A stretch of 64,000 bases of DNA from NCBI RefSeq assembly GCF_047600445.1, contig NZ_JASGKT010000002.1, positions 2,418,001 to 2,482,000 on the forward strand, read 5' to 3'. The notes below the pieces were generated by a model. That model ran no database searches and had not been told where the DNA came from. It was given only the letters and a program-made list of their open reading frames with translations. Positions 48,046 to 57,237 of the stretch are shown in pieces. This stretch comes from Piscinibacter sp047600445 (GTDB lineage: Bacteria > Pseudomonadota > Gammaproteobacteria > Burkholderiales > Burkholderiaceae_C). Made by a program: the position numbers and the translations under genes. Numbering within the stretch: the stretch's first letter is position 1; every line of letters begins with the position of its first letter.

Positions 48046-50232
48046 ATGTCCGCCACCCTCCCCGCAACCGCCGCCGTCGCGGCGCCGTCCTGGTGGCGCG
48101 AAACGATGGCCGGCAGCGTCGGCTCGATCGCCGTGCTGGCGATGGTGATGACGCTGGGCGTGCTGGCGCTGGCGCCGCTGGGCGCCGCCGGCGTGCCGGC
48201 CGGCTTGCAGGCCGGCCTGGTCACGGCGGCGCTGGGCGGCCTGGTCTACGCCCTGCTCGGGCGCAGCGTGCTGCCGGCGGCCGGCCCCAGTTCGGCGACC
48301 GCGCTGCTGCTGGCCTCGCTGATCCTGACGCTGCGCGCCGATCCGGCGCTGGCCGGCGACGCCGGCGTGCCGGCCGTGCTGGCGCTGTGCGGGCTGGCGC
48401 TGGCCGCGTCGGGCGTGCTGCAGATGCTGTTCGGCGTGCTCGGGCTGGCGCGGCTGGCCTCTTACGTGCCGCGCCCGGTGCTGGCCGGTTTCATGAACGG
48501 CGTGGCGCTGCAAGTGGTGCTGGCCCAGGCGCCGCTGCTGCTGGGTCGGCCCCTGGGCGGCGGCGTCGGTGCGGCCCAGCCGCTGGCGGCGCTGCTGGGC
48601 CTGGCCGCCGCCGCGCTGATGCTGGGCCTGGCGTGGCGCTGGCCGCGCCTGCCGGCGGCGCTGCTGGTGTTGCTGGCCGGCACCGCGCTGCACCAGGCCG
48701 TGGTGCACGCGCTGCCGGCCGCCGCGCCGCTGCTGGGCGGGCAGGTGGGCGCGCTGCCGGCGCCGACGCTGGCGCCCAGCGGCGCGCTGGCCCTGCTGGC
48801 GGACGCCGGAACCGTGCTGCCGCTGCTGCACGCGCACGCCGCGCCGCTGCTGCTGTGCGCGCTGCTGCTGGCCGGCGTCGGCGCGCTGGAGACGACGATG
48901 AACGCGCTGACGCTGGACCGCCAGTGCGGCACGCGCCACGACCCCAGCCGCGAACTGGTGGCGATGGGCGCCACCAACCTCGTGCTCGGGCTGGTCGGCG
49001 GCGTGCCGGCGACGATGAACCGCACCCGCGCCACCAGCGTGCGCGTGGCCGGCGGCCAGGGCTGGCGCGCGCTGGCGGCCGGTTCGGTGGTGCTGGGGCT
49101 GCTGGTCGTGGCCGGCCGCGAGGCGCTGGCCTGGCTGTCGCTGCCGGTGATGGCCGGGCTGATGCTGGCGGTGGCGTGGTCGCTGGTCGACCGCTGGAGC
49201 CTGCAACTGCTGCGCCGCCGCGGCGCCGGCGCCGCCGACACCGGCGTCACCGCCAACCTGCTGCTCGTGACGGCGGTGATGCTGGCCACGCTGTTCTTCG
49301 GGCTGGGCGCCGGCGTGGCGCTGGGGGCGCTGCTGTCGCTGCTGATCTTCGTCGTGCGGCTGAACCGCTCGCTGATCCGCGCGCGCTACACCGCCGCCGA
49401 GCAGCCGTCGCGGCGCATCCGCATGCCGGCAGTGGAGGCGGCGCTGCGGCCGCTGCGCCAGCGCGTGCGCGTCGTCGAGTTGGAAGGCGCGCTCTTCTTC
49501 GGCAGCGGCGAACGCCTGCTGGCCGAGGCCGACGCGCTGCCGCGCGGCAGCGTGGCGCTGCTGCTCGACGGCTCGCGGCTGACCACCATCGACGAGACCG
49601 GCGTGCAGTTGCTGCACGACCTGCACCAGCGCCTGGCGGCGCAGGGCGTGCAGTTGCAGGTGGCCGGCCTGCGGCCCGCGCTGGCCGCGCTGCTGGCCGA
49701 GCTGCCGGCGCAGGTGAGCCCCGACCTCGACCGCGCGCTGGAAGCGGCCGAAGACCGCCTGCTCGGCGGCCTGGCGCTGCACGGCGGCGCCGTGGCGCTG
49801 GAGGACACGCCGCTGCTGCAAGGCCTGCCGGCCGACGGGATCGGCGCCGTGCGGCGCCGCCTCCACACCCTGCGGCTGTCCGCCGGCGAGCGGCTGTTCG
49901 AGGAAGGCGACGACGGCGACCGCCTGTACCTGCTGCTGTCCGGCTCGGTCAGCGTGCTCAGCCGCACGGGGGCCGACGGCCGCAGCCGGCGCTACCTGAG
50001 CATCTCGCCGGGCATGCTGCTCGGCGAGACCGCGCTGCTCGACGGCGGCGGCCGCACCGCCGGCGCGGTGGCCGACACCGAGGCCGAGCTGGTGGCGCTG
50101 GACGGCGCCGCGCTGGCGGCGCTGGAGCGCGAGCATCCGGCGCTGGCGGCGCGGCTGTACCGCCGCATCGCCGTTCACCTGTCGCAGCGCCTGCGCGCCG
50201 CGGCGACGACCTGGCGCGACGTGGCCGATTGA
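48046..50232 (+). CDS. SulP-family anion transporter with STAS and cyclic-nucleotide-binding domains
   Basis: 728 residues from ATG 48046; a frame from 47950 adds an unconserved leader. Membrane part about 10-410 with SulP pieces GRSVLPAAGPSSATALLLAS near 78, SYVPRPVLAGFMNGVA near 137 and a TNLVLGLVGGVPATMNRTRAT near 310. STAS domain about 450-550 (VVELEGALFFGSGERLL; LDGSRLTTIDETGVQLL). A C-terminal cNMP-binding domain about 590-715 has FEEGDDGDRLYLLLSGSVSVL and GMLLGETALLDGGGRTAGAVA. It faces an adenylate cyclase gene tail to tail, so cAMP control of anion transport is plausible. Substrate (sulfate, bicarbonate or other) unknown. Confidence 0.9.
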   Translation: MSATLPATAAVAAPSWWRETMAGSVGSIAVLAMVMTLGVLALAPLGAAGVPAGLQAGLVTAALGGLVYALLGRSVLPAAGPSSATALLLASLILTLRADPALAGDAGVPAVLALCGLALAASGVLQMLFGVLGLARLASYVPRPVLAGFMNGVALQVVLAQAPLLLGRPLGGGVGAAQPLAALLGLAAAALMLGLAWRWPRLPAALLVLLAGTALHQAVVHALPAAAPLLGGQVGALPAPTLAPSGALALLADAGTVLPLLHAHAAPLLLCALLLAGVGALETTMNALTLDRQCGTRHDPSRELVAMGATNLVLGLVGGVPATMNRTRATSVRVAGGQGWRALAAGSVVLGLLVVAGREALAWLSLPVMAGLMLAVAWSLVDRWSLQLLRRRGAGAADTGVTANLLLVTAVMLATLFFGLGAGVALGALLSLLIFVVRLNRSLIRARYTAAEQPSRRIRMPAVEAALRPLRQRVRVVELEGALFFGSGERLLAEADALPRGSVALLLDGSRLTTIDETGVQLLHDLHQRLAAQGVQLQVAGLRPALAALLAELPAQVSPDLDRALEAAEDRLLGGLALHGGAVALEDTPLLQGLPADGIGAVRRRLHTLRLSAGERLFEEGDDGDRLYLLLSGSVSVLSRTGADGRSRRYLSISPGMLLGETALLDGGGRTAGAVADTEAELVALDGAALAALEREHPALAARLYRRIAVHLSQRLRAAATTWRDVAD

Positions 50233-50239
50233 GGCCTGC

Positions 50240-53200
50240 TCAGCGCGGCGCCGCGGCCAGGATGTCGCGGTAGGCCGGCACCGCCCGCAGCATCGCCTCG
50301 CCGTCGCCGCCGTCGGCCTGCAAGGCCGCGGCCAGGGCGCGCACCTCGTCGCGCAGCGCGGCGGCCAGCGGCGCGGCGCGCGCGTCGTCCAGCGCCATCA
50401 ACACCTCGCAGCAGGCCCAGCGCACGTCGACCGCGTGCCAGGGCTCCTCGAATTCGACGCCGCGCACCAGCGCGGCCAGCACGCGCTCGACGGCGGCGCG
50501 GGCCGCCGCCGCGTCGCCGAGCCGCAGATCGACCCGCGCCCCTTGGGCCGCCAGCAGCAGCGCATGGGCATTGCCGGGCACCAGCTCCTCGAACAAGGCC
50601 TCGCCCTGCGCCAGCGCCTGCCGGGCCTGTGCCAGATCGCCCAGCGCATGGCAGGCCAGCCCGAGATGCTGCAGGGCGGTCGCGGCGCTCCAGCGCTCGC
50701 CGGCCTCCTCGGCGATGCGCAGGCCTTCGCGGGCCGCGTCCGCGGCCTGCCCGGCGCGGCCCAGGGTCAGCGCCGTCTCGCTTTGCTTGACCAGCGCATG
50801 CCCGACGCGCGGCGTGGCGCCGAGTTCGCCCGCCAGCTCGGCGAAGCGCAGCGCATGCGCATGGGCCTGCTCGATCCGGCCGATGCGCAGGTTGACCATC
50901 GCCAGGTAGTCGAGCACGCCGATCAGCAGCCGCTTGATGCCGCCGGCCTCGGCATGCCGGCGCGCTTCTTCGAGCAGGTGCAGCGCGCGCATCATGCAGC
51001 CGGCGCGCAGCTCGACGATGCCGGCCATCAGGTGCAGCTTGAGGGCCTGCTCCGGGTCGGCGTGGCGCACGCGCTCGGCATGCCCGGCGCCCAGGCGCAG
51101 GTGCTCCCGCGCGCGCTCGTGCTCGCCGCGCAGGCCGTGCAGCCAGCACAGTTCGGCGTGCGCGAGCGCCGCATCGCCGTCGGCGGCGGCGCCGGCCTCG
51201 GCCGCCAGCGCGACGGCGCGCATGGCCCAGGTGCGGGCGGCGTCGTAGTCGCCGGTGCGGTCGGCCAGCAACGCGGACGAAACGGCATGGCGCGCCTGGG
51301 CCGCCGGGTCGGGATGGCTCGCCAGCCACCGCGCCAGTTCGTCCAATGCGCGCCGCTGCAGCACACGCTCGCCGACCAGATCGGCCACCTCGCGCAGCCC
51401 CTGCAGCAGCCGCGTGCGGCGCGCCGGCTCGGCCTGCGGCAGCAGCGCGTGCTGGGCCAGCGCGCGTTCGAGGCAGTCGATCGCCAGGCGGTTGGCAAAA
51501 CGCCGCTGCGCCTCGCGGGCGGCGCGCTCGTAGCAGTCCAGCGCCAGTGCGGCGTCGCCGGCGCGCTCGGCGTGTTCGCCGGCCACGGCCAGGAACTCGG
51601 GCGCGCGCTGCGCGGTGCGCTGCAACAGCCAGCGCGCCACCGCCGCATGGCCGTCGCGCCGCACCGCGCGCGGCACGGTGTCGTAGGTCACCTGGTGCAG
51701 CAGGTGGTGGTCGAAGCGGTGCCCGGTGGTGTCGGCGAAGGCCGAGGGCTCGGCATGCACCCAGCGCCGCCGCTCCAGTTCGCCCAGCACCGGCGGCGCG
51801 TCGGCGTCGACCTCGGCCAGCGCCGCGGCCCAGAACACCGGGCCGACGACGCTGGCCGCGCGCGCGGCCCGGCGCGCCGGCGCCGGCAGCGCGTCCAGCC
51901 GCGCCTGCAGCAGGCCGACCAGCGTGGTGGGCACTTGCAGGGATTGCAGCCGCGCTTCGTCGACGCGCCACTGCCCGCCGTGGCCCTGCAGCACGCCGTC
52001 GTCGCGCAGCCGGCGCCACAGCTCTTCCATGTAGTACGGGTTGCCGTCGGCGCGCTCGACCAGCACCTGCGCCAGCGCCGCCGGCGGCTGCTCGACGCCG
52101 GCCAGCAGCGCCTGGGCCAGCGCGCGGCCGGCGGCGCCGTCCAGCGCGGGCAGGCTCAGCAGCAGCCCGGCCGGCCAGGCCCGGCCGCGTTCGAGCAGCG
52201 CCGGGCGGGCGTTGGCCCACAGCGGCGGCCACGGCCCGGGCCCGGCCACGAGGCCGAGCACCCAGTCCAGCGAGGCGTCGTCGGCCCAGTGCAGGTCTTC
52301 CAGCACCAGCAGCGCGGGCGGCTGCGCCGGCGTGCCCAGCAGCCAGCGCCGCAGCCCGGCCAGCGCGCGGTCGTGGCGGGCGCGCGCGTCCAGGCCGTGC
52401 AGCGCCGGCACGTCGCTGAAATCGAGGCCGATCAACTGGCCCACCAGCGCCGCCTGCAACTCGCCGTCGCGGCCCCAGCCGGGCGCCATGCGCGTGATGA
52501 AGCGCTCGCGCGCCAGTGCCGCCGGGTCGTCGTCGGAGACGCCGCAGCAGCCCATCAGCAACTGCCGCAGCAGCCCCCAGGCTTGCAGCCGCTCGCCCGG
52601 TTGCGCGCGCGCCTGCAGCACGCGGCGGCCGTCCAGCAGCCCCTGCGCGCGCGCCGCGGCCAGCGCCTCGCCGAGCAGCCGGCTCTTGCCGAGGCCGGCC
52701 TCGGCCAGCAGCAGCAGCGCCGGCGGCGCCGACGCGGCTTCACCCGGCGCGCGCAGCACGCCGAGCAGGCGGTCCAGCTCGGCCGCGCGGCCGATCAGCG
52801 GCGTGGCCGGCGCCTGCGCCGCGTCGTCGGCGGCGCGGCCGCGCCAGGCGGTGACCAGCACCGTCTGCAAGGATTCGTCCACGCCCTTGACCGCGAGCGG
52901 CGGCTGCGGCTCGCCGGCGAAGCGGCCGCGCACGTGCGCCCAGGTCTCGGCGCTGACGCGAAAACCGTCCGGCGGCGCGCTCTGCTCCATGCGGGCGGCC
53001 ACGTGCACCGCCTCGCCGCTGACGGTGTCGGCGTCCTCGACGCCGGTGCCCAGCGCCACGCTGCCGGTGTGCGCGCCGACGCGCAGCGCGAAGCCGTCGA
53101 GGCCGTGCTCGGCGCGCAGGCGCCCGGCCGCCGCGCGGCCGCGGTCGAGCATGTCCAGCCCGGCGCGCAGCGCGTGCTCGGCATCGTCTTCGTGCACGCG

Positions 53201-53551
53201 GTCGCAGCCGAAGCCGGCCTTCAGCCCGTCGCCGGTGTAGCGCAGCACGCGGCCGCCGTGGCGGCGCACGCAGTCGGCGGCCTGCTGCAGCACCTCGCCG
53301 ACGATCAGCAGCGTGTCCTCGGCGCCGAGCCGGTGCGCCAGCGCGGTCGATCCGACGATGTCGACGAACAGGATGGTCACCAGCCGCAACTGCAGCCCGC
53401 CCTGGCCCTGGCGCGCGGCGAGCTGGCGGCGCAGCGGTTGCAGCGCCGTTTCCACCACCGCGTCGCCGAGCGTGCCGCGCTGCGCCTCCAGCAGCGCGAT
53501 CGCCGCCTCCAGCGCGGCCGGCGTGGTGTCGGAGGGTGGATCTGCGGCCAT
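50240..53551 (-). CDS. Class III adenylate/guanylate cyclase fused to an AAA ATPase and TPR region
   Basis: 1103 residues. Cyclase domain about 55-235: VTILFVDIVGSTALAHRLGAE (metal Asp), GGRVLRYTGDGLKAGFG (second Asp), RVGAHTGSVALGTG and SGEAVHVAARMEQ. An STAND-like ATPase follows: TPLIGRAAELDRLLGVL near 255, Walker A LLAEAGLGKSRLL near 287, and Walker B-like LLVLEDLHWADDASLDW near 420. The C-terminal 450 residues are helical TPR-type repeats. Such fusions usually sense a protein or small ligand and make cAMP. The convergent SulP gene carries a cNMP-binding domain, eight bases away between stops. Confidence 0.88.
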   Translation of the reverse strand: MAADPPSDTTPAALEAAIALLEAQRGTLGDAVVETALQPLRRQLAARQGQGGLQLRLVTILFVDIVGSTALAHRLGAEDTLLIVGEVLQQAADCVRRHGGRVLRYTGDGLKAGFGCDRVHEDDAEHALRAGLDMLDRGRAAAGRLRAEHGLDGFALRVGAHTGSVALGTGVEDADTVSGEAVHVAARMEQSAPPDGFRVSAETWAHVRGRFAGEPQPPLAVKGVDESLQTVLVTAWRGRAADDAAQAPATPLIGRAAELDRLLGVLRAPGEAASAPPALLLLAEAGLGKSRLLGEALAAARAQGLLDGRRVLQARAQPGERLQAWGLLRQLLMGCCGVSDDDPAALARERFITRMAPGWGRDGELQAALVGQLIGLDFSDVPALHGLDARARHDRALAGLRRWLLGTPAQPPALLVLEDLHWADDASLDWVLGLVAGPGPWPPLWANARPALLERGRAWPAGLLLSLPALDGAAGRALAQALLAGVEQPPAALAQVLVERADGNPYYMEELWRRLRDDGVLQGHGGQWRVDEARLQSLQVPTTLVGLLQARLDALPAPARRAARAASVVGPVFWAAALAEVDADAPPVLGELERRRWVHAEPSAFADTTGHRFDHHLLHQVTYDTVPRAVRRDGHAAVARWLLQRTAQRAPEFLAVAGEHAERAGDAALALDCYERAAREAQRRFANRLAIDCLERALAQHALLPQAEPARRTRLLQGLREVADLVGERVLQRRALDELARWLASHPDPAAQARHAVSSALLADRTGDYDAARTWAMRAVALAAEAGAAADGDAALAHAELCWLHGLRGEHERAREHLRLGAGHAERVRHADPEQALKLHLMAGIVELRAGCMMRALHLLEEARRHAEAGGIKRLLIGVLDYLAMVNLRIGRIEQAHAHALRFAELAGELGATPRVGHALVKQSETALTLGRAGQAADAAREGLRIAEEAGERWSAATALQHLGLACHALGDLAQARQALAQGEALFEELVPGNAHALLLAAQGARVDLRLGDAAAARAAVERVLAALVRGVEFEEPWHAVDVRWACCEVLMALDDARAAPLAAALRDEVRALAAALQADGGDGEAMLRAVPAYRDILAAAPR

Positions 53552-53578
53552 GGGCTGCGCGCATCGTACGCCAGGGCC

Positions 53579-53848
53579 TAGGGCCTGTTCACCCTACGGA
53601 TGCCAGACGCGTTGCCACGACAAAGCCCGCGAGCAAGGCGCAAAGCGCAGCCCAGGCTGGACGCCTGGGCAAGGTTTGCAACGCCGCGCGCGGGCTTTGT
53701 CGGGGCAACCCGCAGGGAACGGGCCTGGCAGGGCGCACGGCGGCGTTGCGCTCCTAGCCAAGCCGTCCAGGCTTGGCGTCGTCGCGCGCCTTGCCCTGCG
53801 CCCTGCCAGGCTCGTTCGCACTGGCATCCGTAGGGTGAACAGGCCCTA
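53579..53848. mobile_element. 270-bp MITE-like element with perfect 28-bp terminal inverted repeats
   Basis: Ends at 53579-53606 and 53821-53848 are exact inverted copies (TAGGGCCTGTTCACCCTACG and onward). The outermost TA on both sides may be a 2-bp target duplication, leaving 26-bp repeats starting GGGCCTG. Inside are two long imperfect hairpins: 53611-53631 with 53689-53709 (20 of 21 paired) and 53719-53737 with 53797-53815 (18 of 19). Each holds a short perfect hairpin, GCCCAGGC-TGGAC-GCCTGGGC at 53650 and GCCAAGCC-GTCCA-GGCTTGGC at 53757. No credible gene is inside. It fills most of the 334-base gap between the cyclase and the HerA-like gene. Confidence 0.78.
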
Positions 53849-53885
53849 GACTCCGGTGCATCGCTCGCGCCACCCGAAAGCCGCC

Positions 53886-55448
53886 ATGTCCGACCCCCTC
53901 CTGATCGCCCAGCACGGCGACCTCACCTGCCAACTGCTGCCGGCCCTGGCCAACCGCCACGGCCTGATCACCGGCGCCACCGGCACCGGCAAGACCATCA
54001 CGCTGCAGAAGCTGGCCGAGAGCTTCTCGACCATCGGCGTGCCGGTGTTCATGGCCGACGTCAAGGGCGACCTGACCGGCATCACGCAGAAGGGCTCGCT
54101 CTCGCCCAAGCTGGCCGCCGTGATCAAGGAACGCGGCCTGCCCGAGCCTCGGCCGCTGGTCTGCCCGGCGACGCTGTGGGACGTGTTCGGCGAGCAGGGC
54201 CACCCGGTGCGCGCCACGGTCTCCGACATGGGCCCGCTGCTGCTGTCGCGCATGCTGGCGCTCAACGAGACGCAGCAGGGCGTGCTGACGCTGGTGTTCA
54301 AGATCGCCGACGACCACGGCCTCGCGCTGCTCGACCTGAAAGACCTGCGCGCGATGCTGCAGTACGTGGCCGACAACGCCAGCCAGTTCCAGACCGAGTA
54401 CGGCAACGTCAGCGCGGCCAGCGTCGGCGCGATCCAGCGCGGCCTGCTGCAGATCGACGAGCAGGGCGGCGACAGGTTCTTCGGCGAGCCGATGCTGAAC
54501 ATCGCCGACTTCATGCAGTGCGAGCGCGGCATGGGCGTGGTCAACGTGCTCGCGGCCGACAAGCTGATGAACGCGCCGCAGCTCTACGCCACCTTCCTGC
54601 TGTGGATGCTGTCGGAGCTGTTCGAGCAGTTGCCCGAGGTGGGCGACCTCGACAAGCCCAAGCTGGTGTTCTTCTTCGACGAGGCGCACCTGCTGTTCAA
54701 GGACGCGCCGGCGGCGCTGATCCAGCGCATCGAGCTGGTGGTGCGCCTGGTGCGCTCGAAAGGCGTGGGTGTCTACTTCGTGACGCAGAACCCGCTGGAC
54801 ATCCCCGACACCGTGCTCGCCCAGCTCGGCAACCGCGTGCAGCACGCGCTGCGCGCCTTCACGCCGCGCGACCAGAAGGCGGTGAAGGCCGCCGCGACGA
54901 CGATGCGCGCCAACCCGAAGCTCGACATCGAGACGGCGATCGGCGAGCTGGCGGTGGGCGAGGCGCTGGTCAGCTTCCTCGACGAGAAGGGCCGGCCCTG
55001 CGTGACCGAGCGTGTCTTCGTGATCCCGCCGGGCAGCCAGATCGGCCCGATCACGCCCGAACAGCGCAAGGCGCTGATCGCCGGCTCGCTGGTGGCCGGC
55101 GTCTACGAGAAGGCGGTGGACCGCGAATCGGCCTACGAGAAGCTCAAGGGCCGCGCCGCGCAGAGCGGCGACAACGCGCGCAGCATGGCCGACGAGGCGG
55201 ACGCCGCCGCCAAGGGCGGCAAGCCGCTGCCCGGCCAGGCGCCCAAGCAGGCGCCGGACGGCGGCGGCGTGTTCGACGACCTGAAGGACGTGCTGTTCGG
55301 CTCGACCGGCCCGCGCGGCGGCAAGCGCGAGGGGCTGGCCGAGGCGGCGGCCAAGTCGGCGATGCGCAGCGTCGGCTCGACCGTCGGCCGCGAGATCATC
55401 CGCGGCGTGCTCGGCGGCATCTTCGGCGGCGGCAAGGGCCGCCGCTGA
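53886..55448 (+). CDS. HerA-like ATPase (DUF853 family)
   Basis: 520 residues from ATG 53886. Single ATPase domain of the HerA/FtsK superfamily: Walker A ITGATGTGKTITLQKLAES near 36, ADVKGDLTG near 60, and Walker B LVFFFDEAHLLFKDAP near 263, followed by VYFVTQNPLDIPDTVLAQLGNRVQHALRAF. A Gly/Ala/Lys-rich C-terminus (from about 440) ends in GGIFGGGKGRR. DUF853 proteins are widespread in proteobacteria with no settled function; DNA translocation is inferred from the superfamily. It begins 37 bases beyond the inverted-repeat element. Confidence 0.87.
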   Translation: MSDPLLIAQHGDLTCQLLPALANRHGLITGATGTGKTITLQKLAESFSTIGVPVFMADVKGDLTGITQKGSLSPKLAAVIKERGLPEPRPLVCPATLWDVFGEQGHPVRATVSDMGPLLLSRMLALNETQQGVLTLVFKIADDHGLALLDLKDLRAMLQYVADNASQFQTEYGNVSAASVGAIQRGLLQIDEQGGDRFFGEPMLNIADFMQCERGMGVVNVLAADKLMNAPQLYATFLLWMLSELFEQLPEVGDLDKPKLVFFFDEAHLLFKDAPAALIQRIELVVRLVRSKGVGVYFVTQNPLDIPDTVLAQLGNRVQHALRAFTPRDQKAVKAAATTMRANPKLDIETAIGELAVGEALVSFLDEKGRPCVTERVFVIPPGSQIGPITPEQRKALIAGSLVAGVYEKAVDRESAYEKLKGRAAQSGDNARSMADEADAAAKGGKPLPGQAPKQAPDGGGVFDDLKDVLFGSTGPRGGKREGLAEAAAKSAMRSVGSTVGREIIRGVLGGIFGGGKGRR

Positions 55449-55451
55449 GCG

Positions 55452-57131
55452 TCAGGGCAGCGTGCCGAGGCGAAAGCCCGGCCGCGCCAGCACCCGCGCC
55501 ACGCCGCGCGTGCCGGCGGCGATCAGCCCGCTCGCGGCGTAGCTGCCGGGCGCGTCGGGTTCCAGCGCCGCGCTCGCCAGGCCGGCCAGCGGCTGGTCCA
55601 GCGGCACGTACCAACTGCCCGGCGCCACGTCGAGCAGCGCCGGCAGCGTCTCCACCGGCGACGGCGCCGCGGCCTCGCGGTAGCTCTCGCCGCGCACCAC
55701 GCCCTGCTCGTCGGCACGCTGCACGGTCAGCCCCAGGCCGCGCAGGCGCAGCGCGGCCTCGCGCTCGCCGGCCGCCAGCCAGTAGCCGCAGGGCCGGGGC
55801 CGCGCGCGCAGCGCGCGCAGTTGCAGCGCCGAGTCCCAGGCCACGCCCAGCGCCACGTCGGCGCCGCTGGCCGGGTCGATCAGCCTGAGCTGGTACTCGC
55901 TCGGCGTCTCGGCGGCCTCGACCACCAGCTCGCCGCCGCAGGCGCGCGAGGCGGTCTCCGTCTCGACGAAGCGGCGCAGCTTGACCAGGTCGTCCGCGCG
56001 CGCCGCGGCGCTGGCGAGGATGCTGCCCATCGCCACCACCTGCGTGTGCACGCGCCGCGCCAGGTGCGTGCGGCCGAGGTCGCTGCCGCGCGACTCGACC
56101 AGCAGCGCCACCGCATGGCGCAGCCCGGCGGCGTTGCGCGCGGTGTCGGGCAGCGGCGCGCCCATCGCGACGCGGCGCGGCTCGGGCGGCGCGCCCAGCG
56201 TGTGGTACCAGTCGCTGCTCAGCCCTTCCTTCTGGAGCCGCTCGAGCAGCGGCCGGCGGAACCACTCCTCGGCGGCGCGGCCGACGTACTCGTGCACGCC
56301 CGCCGCCATCGCGTACTGCAGCAGCGCATCGGCACGCGCCACGGCGCCGAAGCGTTCGAGGTAGGGCTGCACCGCCGCGTACTCGTGCGCGTCGGCCACC
56401 ACCGCCGGCGCGTAGTCGCGCATCAGCCCGGCGATCGCCTGCGCCTCGGGCGTGCGCAGCAGCAGGTGGTCGCGGTTCAGGTCGATGCCGCTGGCGGTGG
56501 CGCGCTGGCCGGCCTGCGCGCCGTCGGGGTTGGCGCGCGGCAGCACGATCACGTCGATGCGCTCCAGCAGCGGCGCCAGCGTGCCCTGCGCGAGCGAACG
56601 CGCCACCACCAGCAGCGCCTCGGCGCCGGCGGGCTCGTCGCCGTGCTGCTGGCCGATCAGCAGCACCGCGGCGCGGCCGGAGGCGCGCAGCGCGGCGGGC
56701 GCGACGTCGGCCTGGCGCGACAGCAGCAGCGCCTCGATCGGCGCGCCGGTCTGCGAGACGCCGGCCGCCAGCAACTGGGCGCGCACGCCCACCCCCTTGG
56801 CGTCGCGCACGATGGCGCGCAACTGCGTCTGCAATTCGGCGTTGCTGGTGAAGGCCGTGCGGCCCGGCTCGAAGGCCGGCGTGGCGTAGCGCACGGCGGG
56901 CTCGGGGAAACGCGCCATCACCGCGGCGCCGTAGGGCGCGGCGGGCTGCGGCGCGGATGCCGGCGCGGCGACGCTCGGGGCGGGCGCCGGCGCGGGCGGC
57001 TGCACCGGCGGCGGCGCCGGCACCGCCGCAGCCGCAGGACGCACCTGGGGCGCCGGCGGGGCCGGCGGCGGCACGCTGGCGCAGGCGCCCAGCAAGGCAG
57101 TGAGCAGCGCGGCGAGCGAGAGTCGTTGCAT
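55452..57131 (-). CDS. M14-like zinc carboxypeptidase domain lipoprotein
   Basis: 559 residues from ATG 57131. Signal with ALLGAC (lipobox Cys about 17), then 45 residues rich in Pro/Ala/Val. The peptidase domain shows the M14 zinc motif QQHGDEPAGAE (HxxE) near residue 163, VLPRANPDGA and IDLNRDHLLL substrate-binding pieces, the third ligand in VADAHEY near 248, and a possible catalytic Glu in LLVESRG near 345. C-terminal 170 residues are of unknown type. M14 enzymes trim C-terminal residues of proteins or peptidoglycan peptides. It ends three bases from the HerA-like gene, converging with it. Confidence 0.82.
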   Translation of the reverse strand: MQRLSLAALLTALLGACASVPPPAPPAPQVRPAAAAVPAPPPVQPPAPAPAPSVAAPASAPQPAAPYGAAVMARFPEPAVRYATPAFEPGRTAFTSNAELQTQLRAIVRDAKGVGVRAQLLAAGVSQTGAPIEALLLSRQADVAPAALRASGRAAVLLIGQQHGDEPAGAEALLVVARSLAQGTLAPLLERIDVIVLPRANPDGAQAGQRATASGIDLNRDHLLLRTPEAQAIAGLMRDYAPAVVADAHEYAAVQPYLERFGAVARADALLQYAMAAGVHEYVGRAAEEWFRRPLLERLQKEGLSSDWYHTLGAPPEPRRVAMGAPLPDTARNAAGLRHAVALLVESRGSDLGRTHLARRVHTQVVAMGSILASAAARADDLVKLRRFVETETASRACGGELVVEAAETPSEYQLRLIDPASGADVALGVAWDSALQLRALRARPRPCGYWLAAGEREAALRLRGLGLTVQRADEQGVVRGESYREAAAPSPVETLPALLDVAPGSWYVPLDQPLAGLASAALEPDAPGSYAASGLIAAGTRGVARVLARPGFRLGTLP

Positions 57132-57237
57132 GGCGTGCGCGGGGCCGGTGGCGAGACGGGCCACTATAGCGAGGCGCCCGGCGCGCGGGCCATTCGCAGC
57201 GCTGCGCCAGTGCGCAACATGCGCACAATCGGCCATC

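Noticed and set aside
50435..53581. Plus-strand frame of about 1048 codons opposite the adenylate cyclase
   Set aside because: Gln/Arg/Ala-rich mirror of a gene with clear cyclase and ATPase motifs; long open antisense frames are expected at this GC.
53594..53833. Short frames of 73-77 codons inside the inverted-repeat element
   Set aside because: They mirror each other because the element is palindromic; no ribosome sites or protein-like composition.
53579..53848. Element read as a complete insertion sequence or CRISPR-like repeat
   Set aside because: Too short for a transposase and has no spaced direct repeats; treated as non-autonomous.
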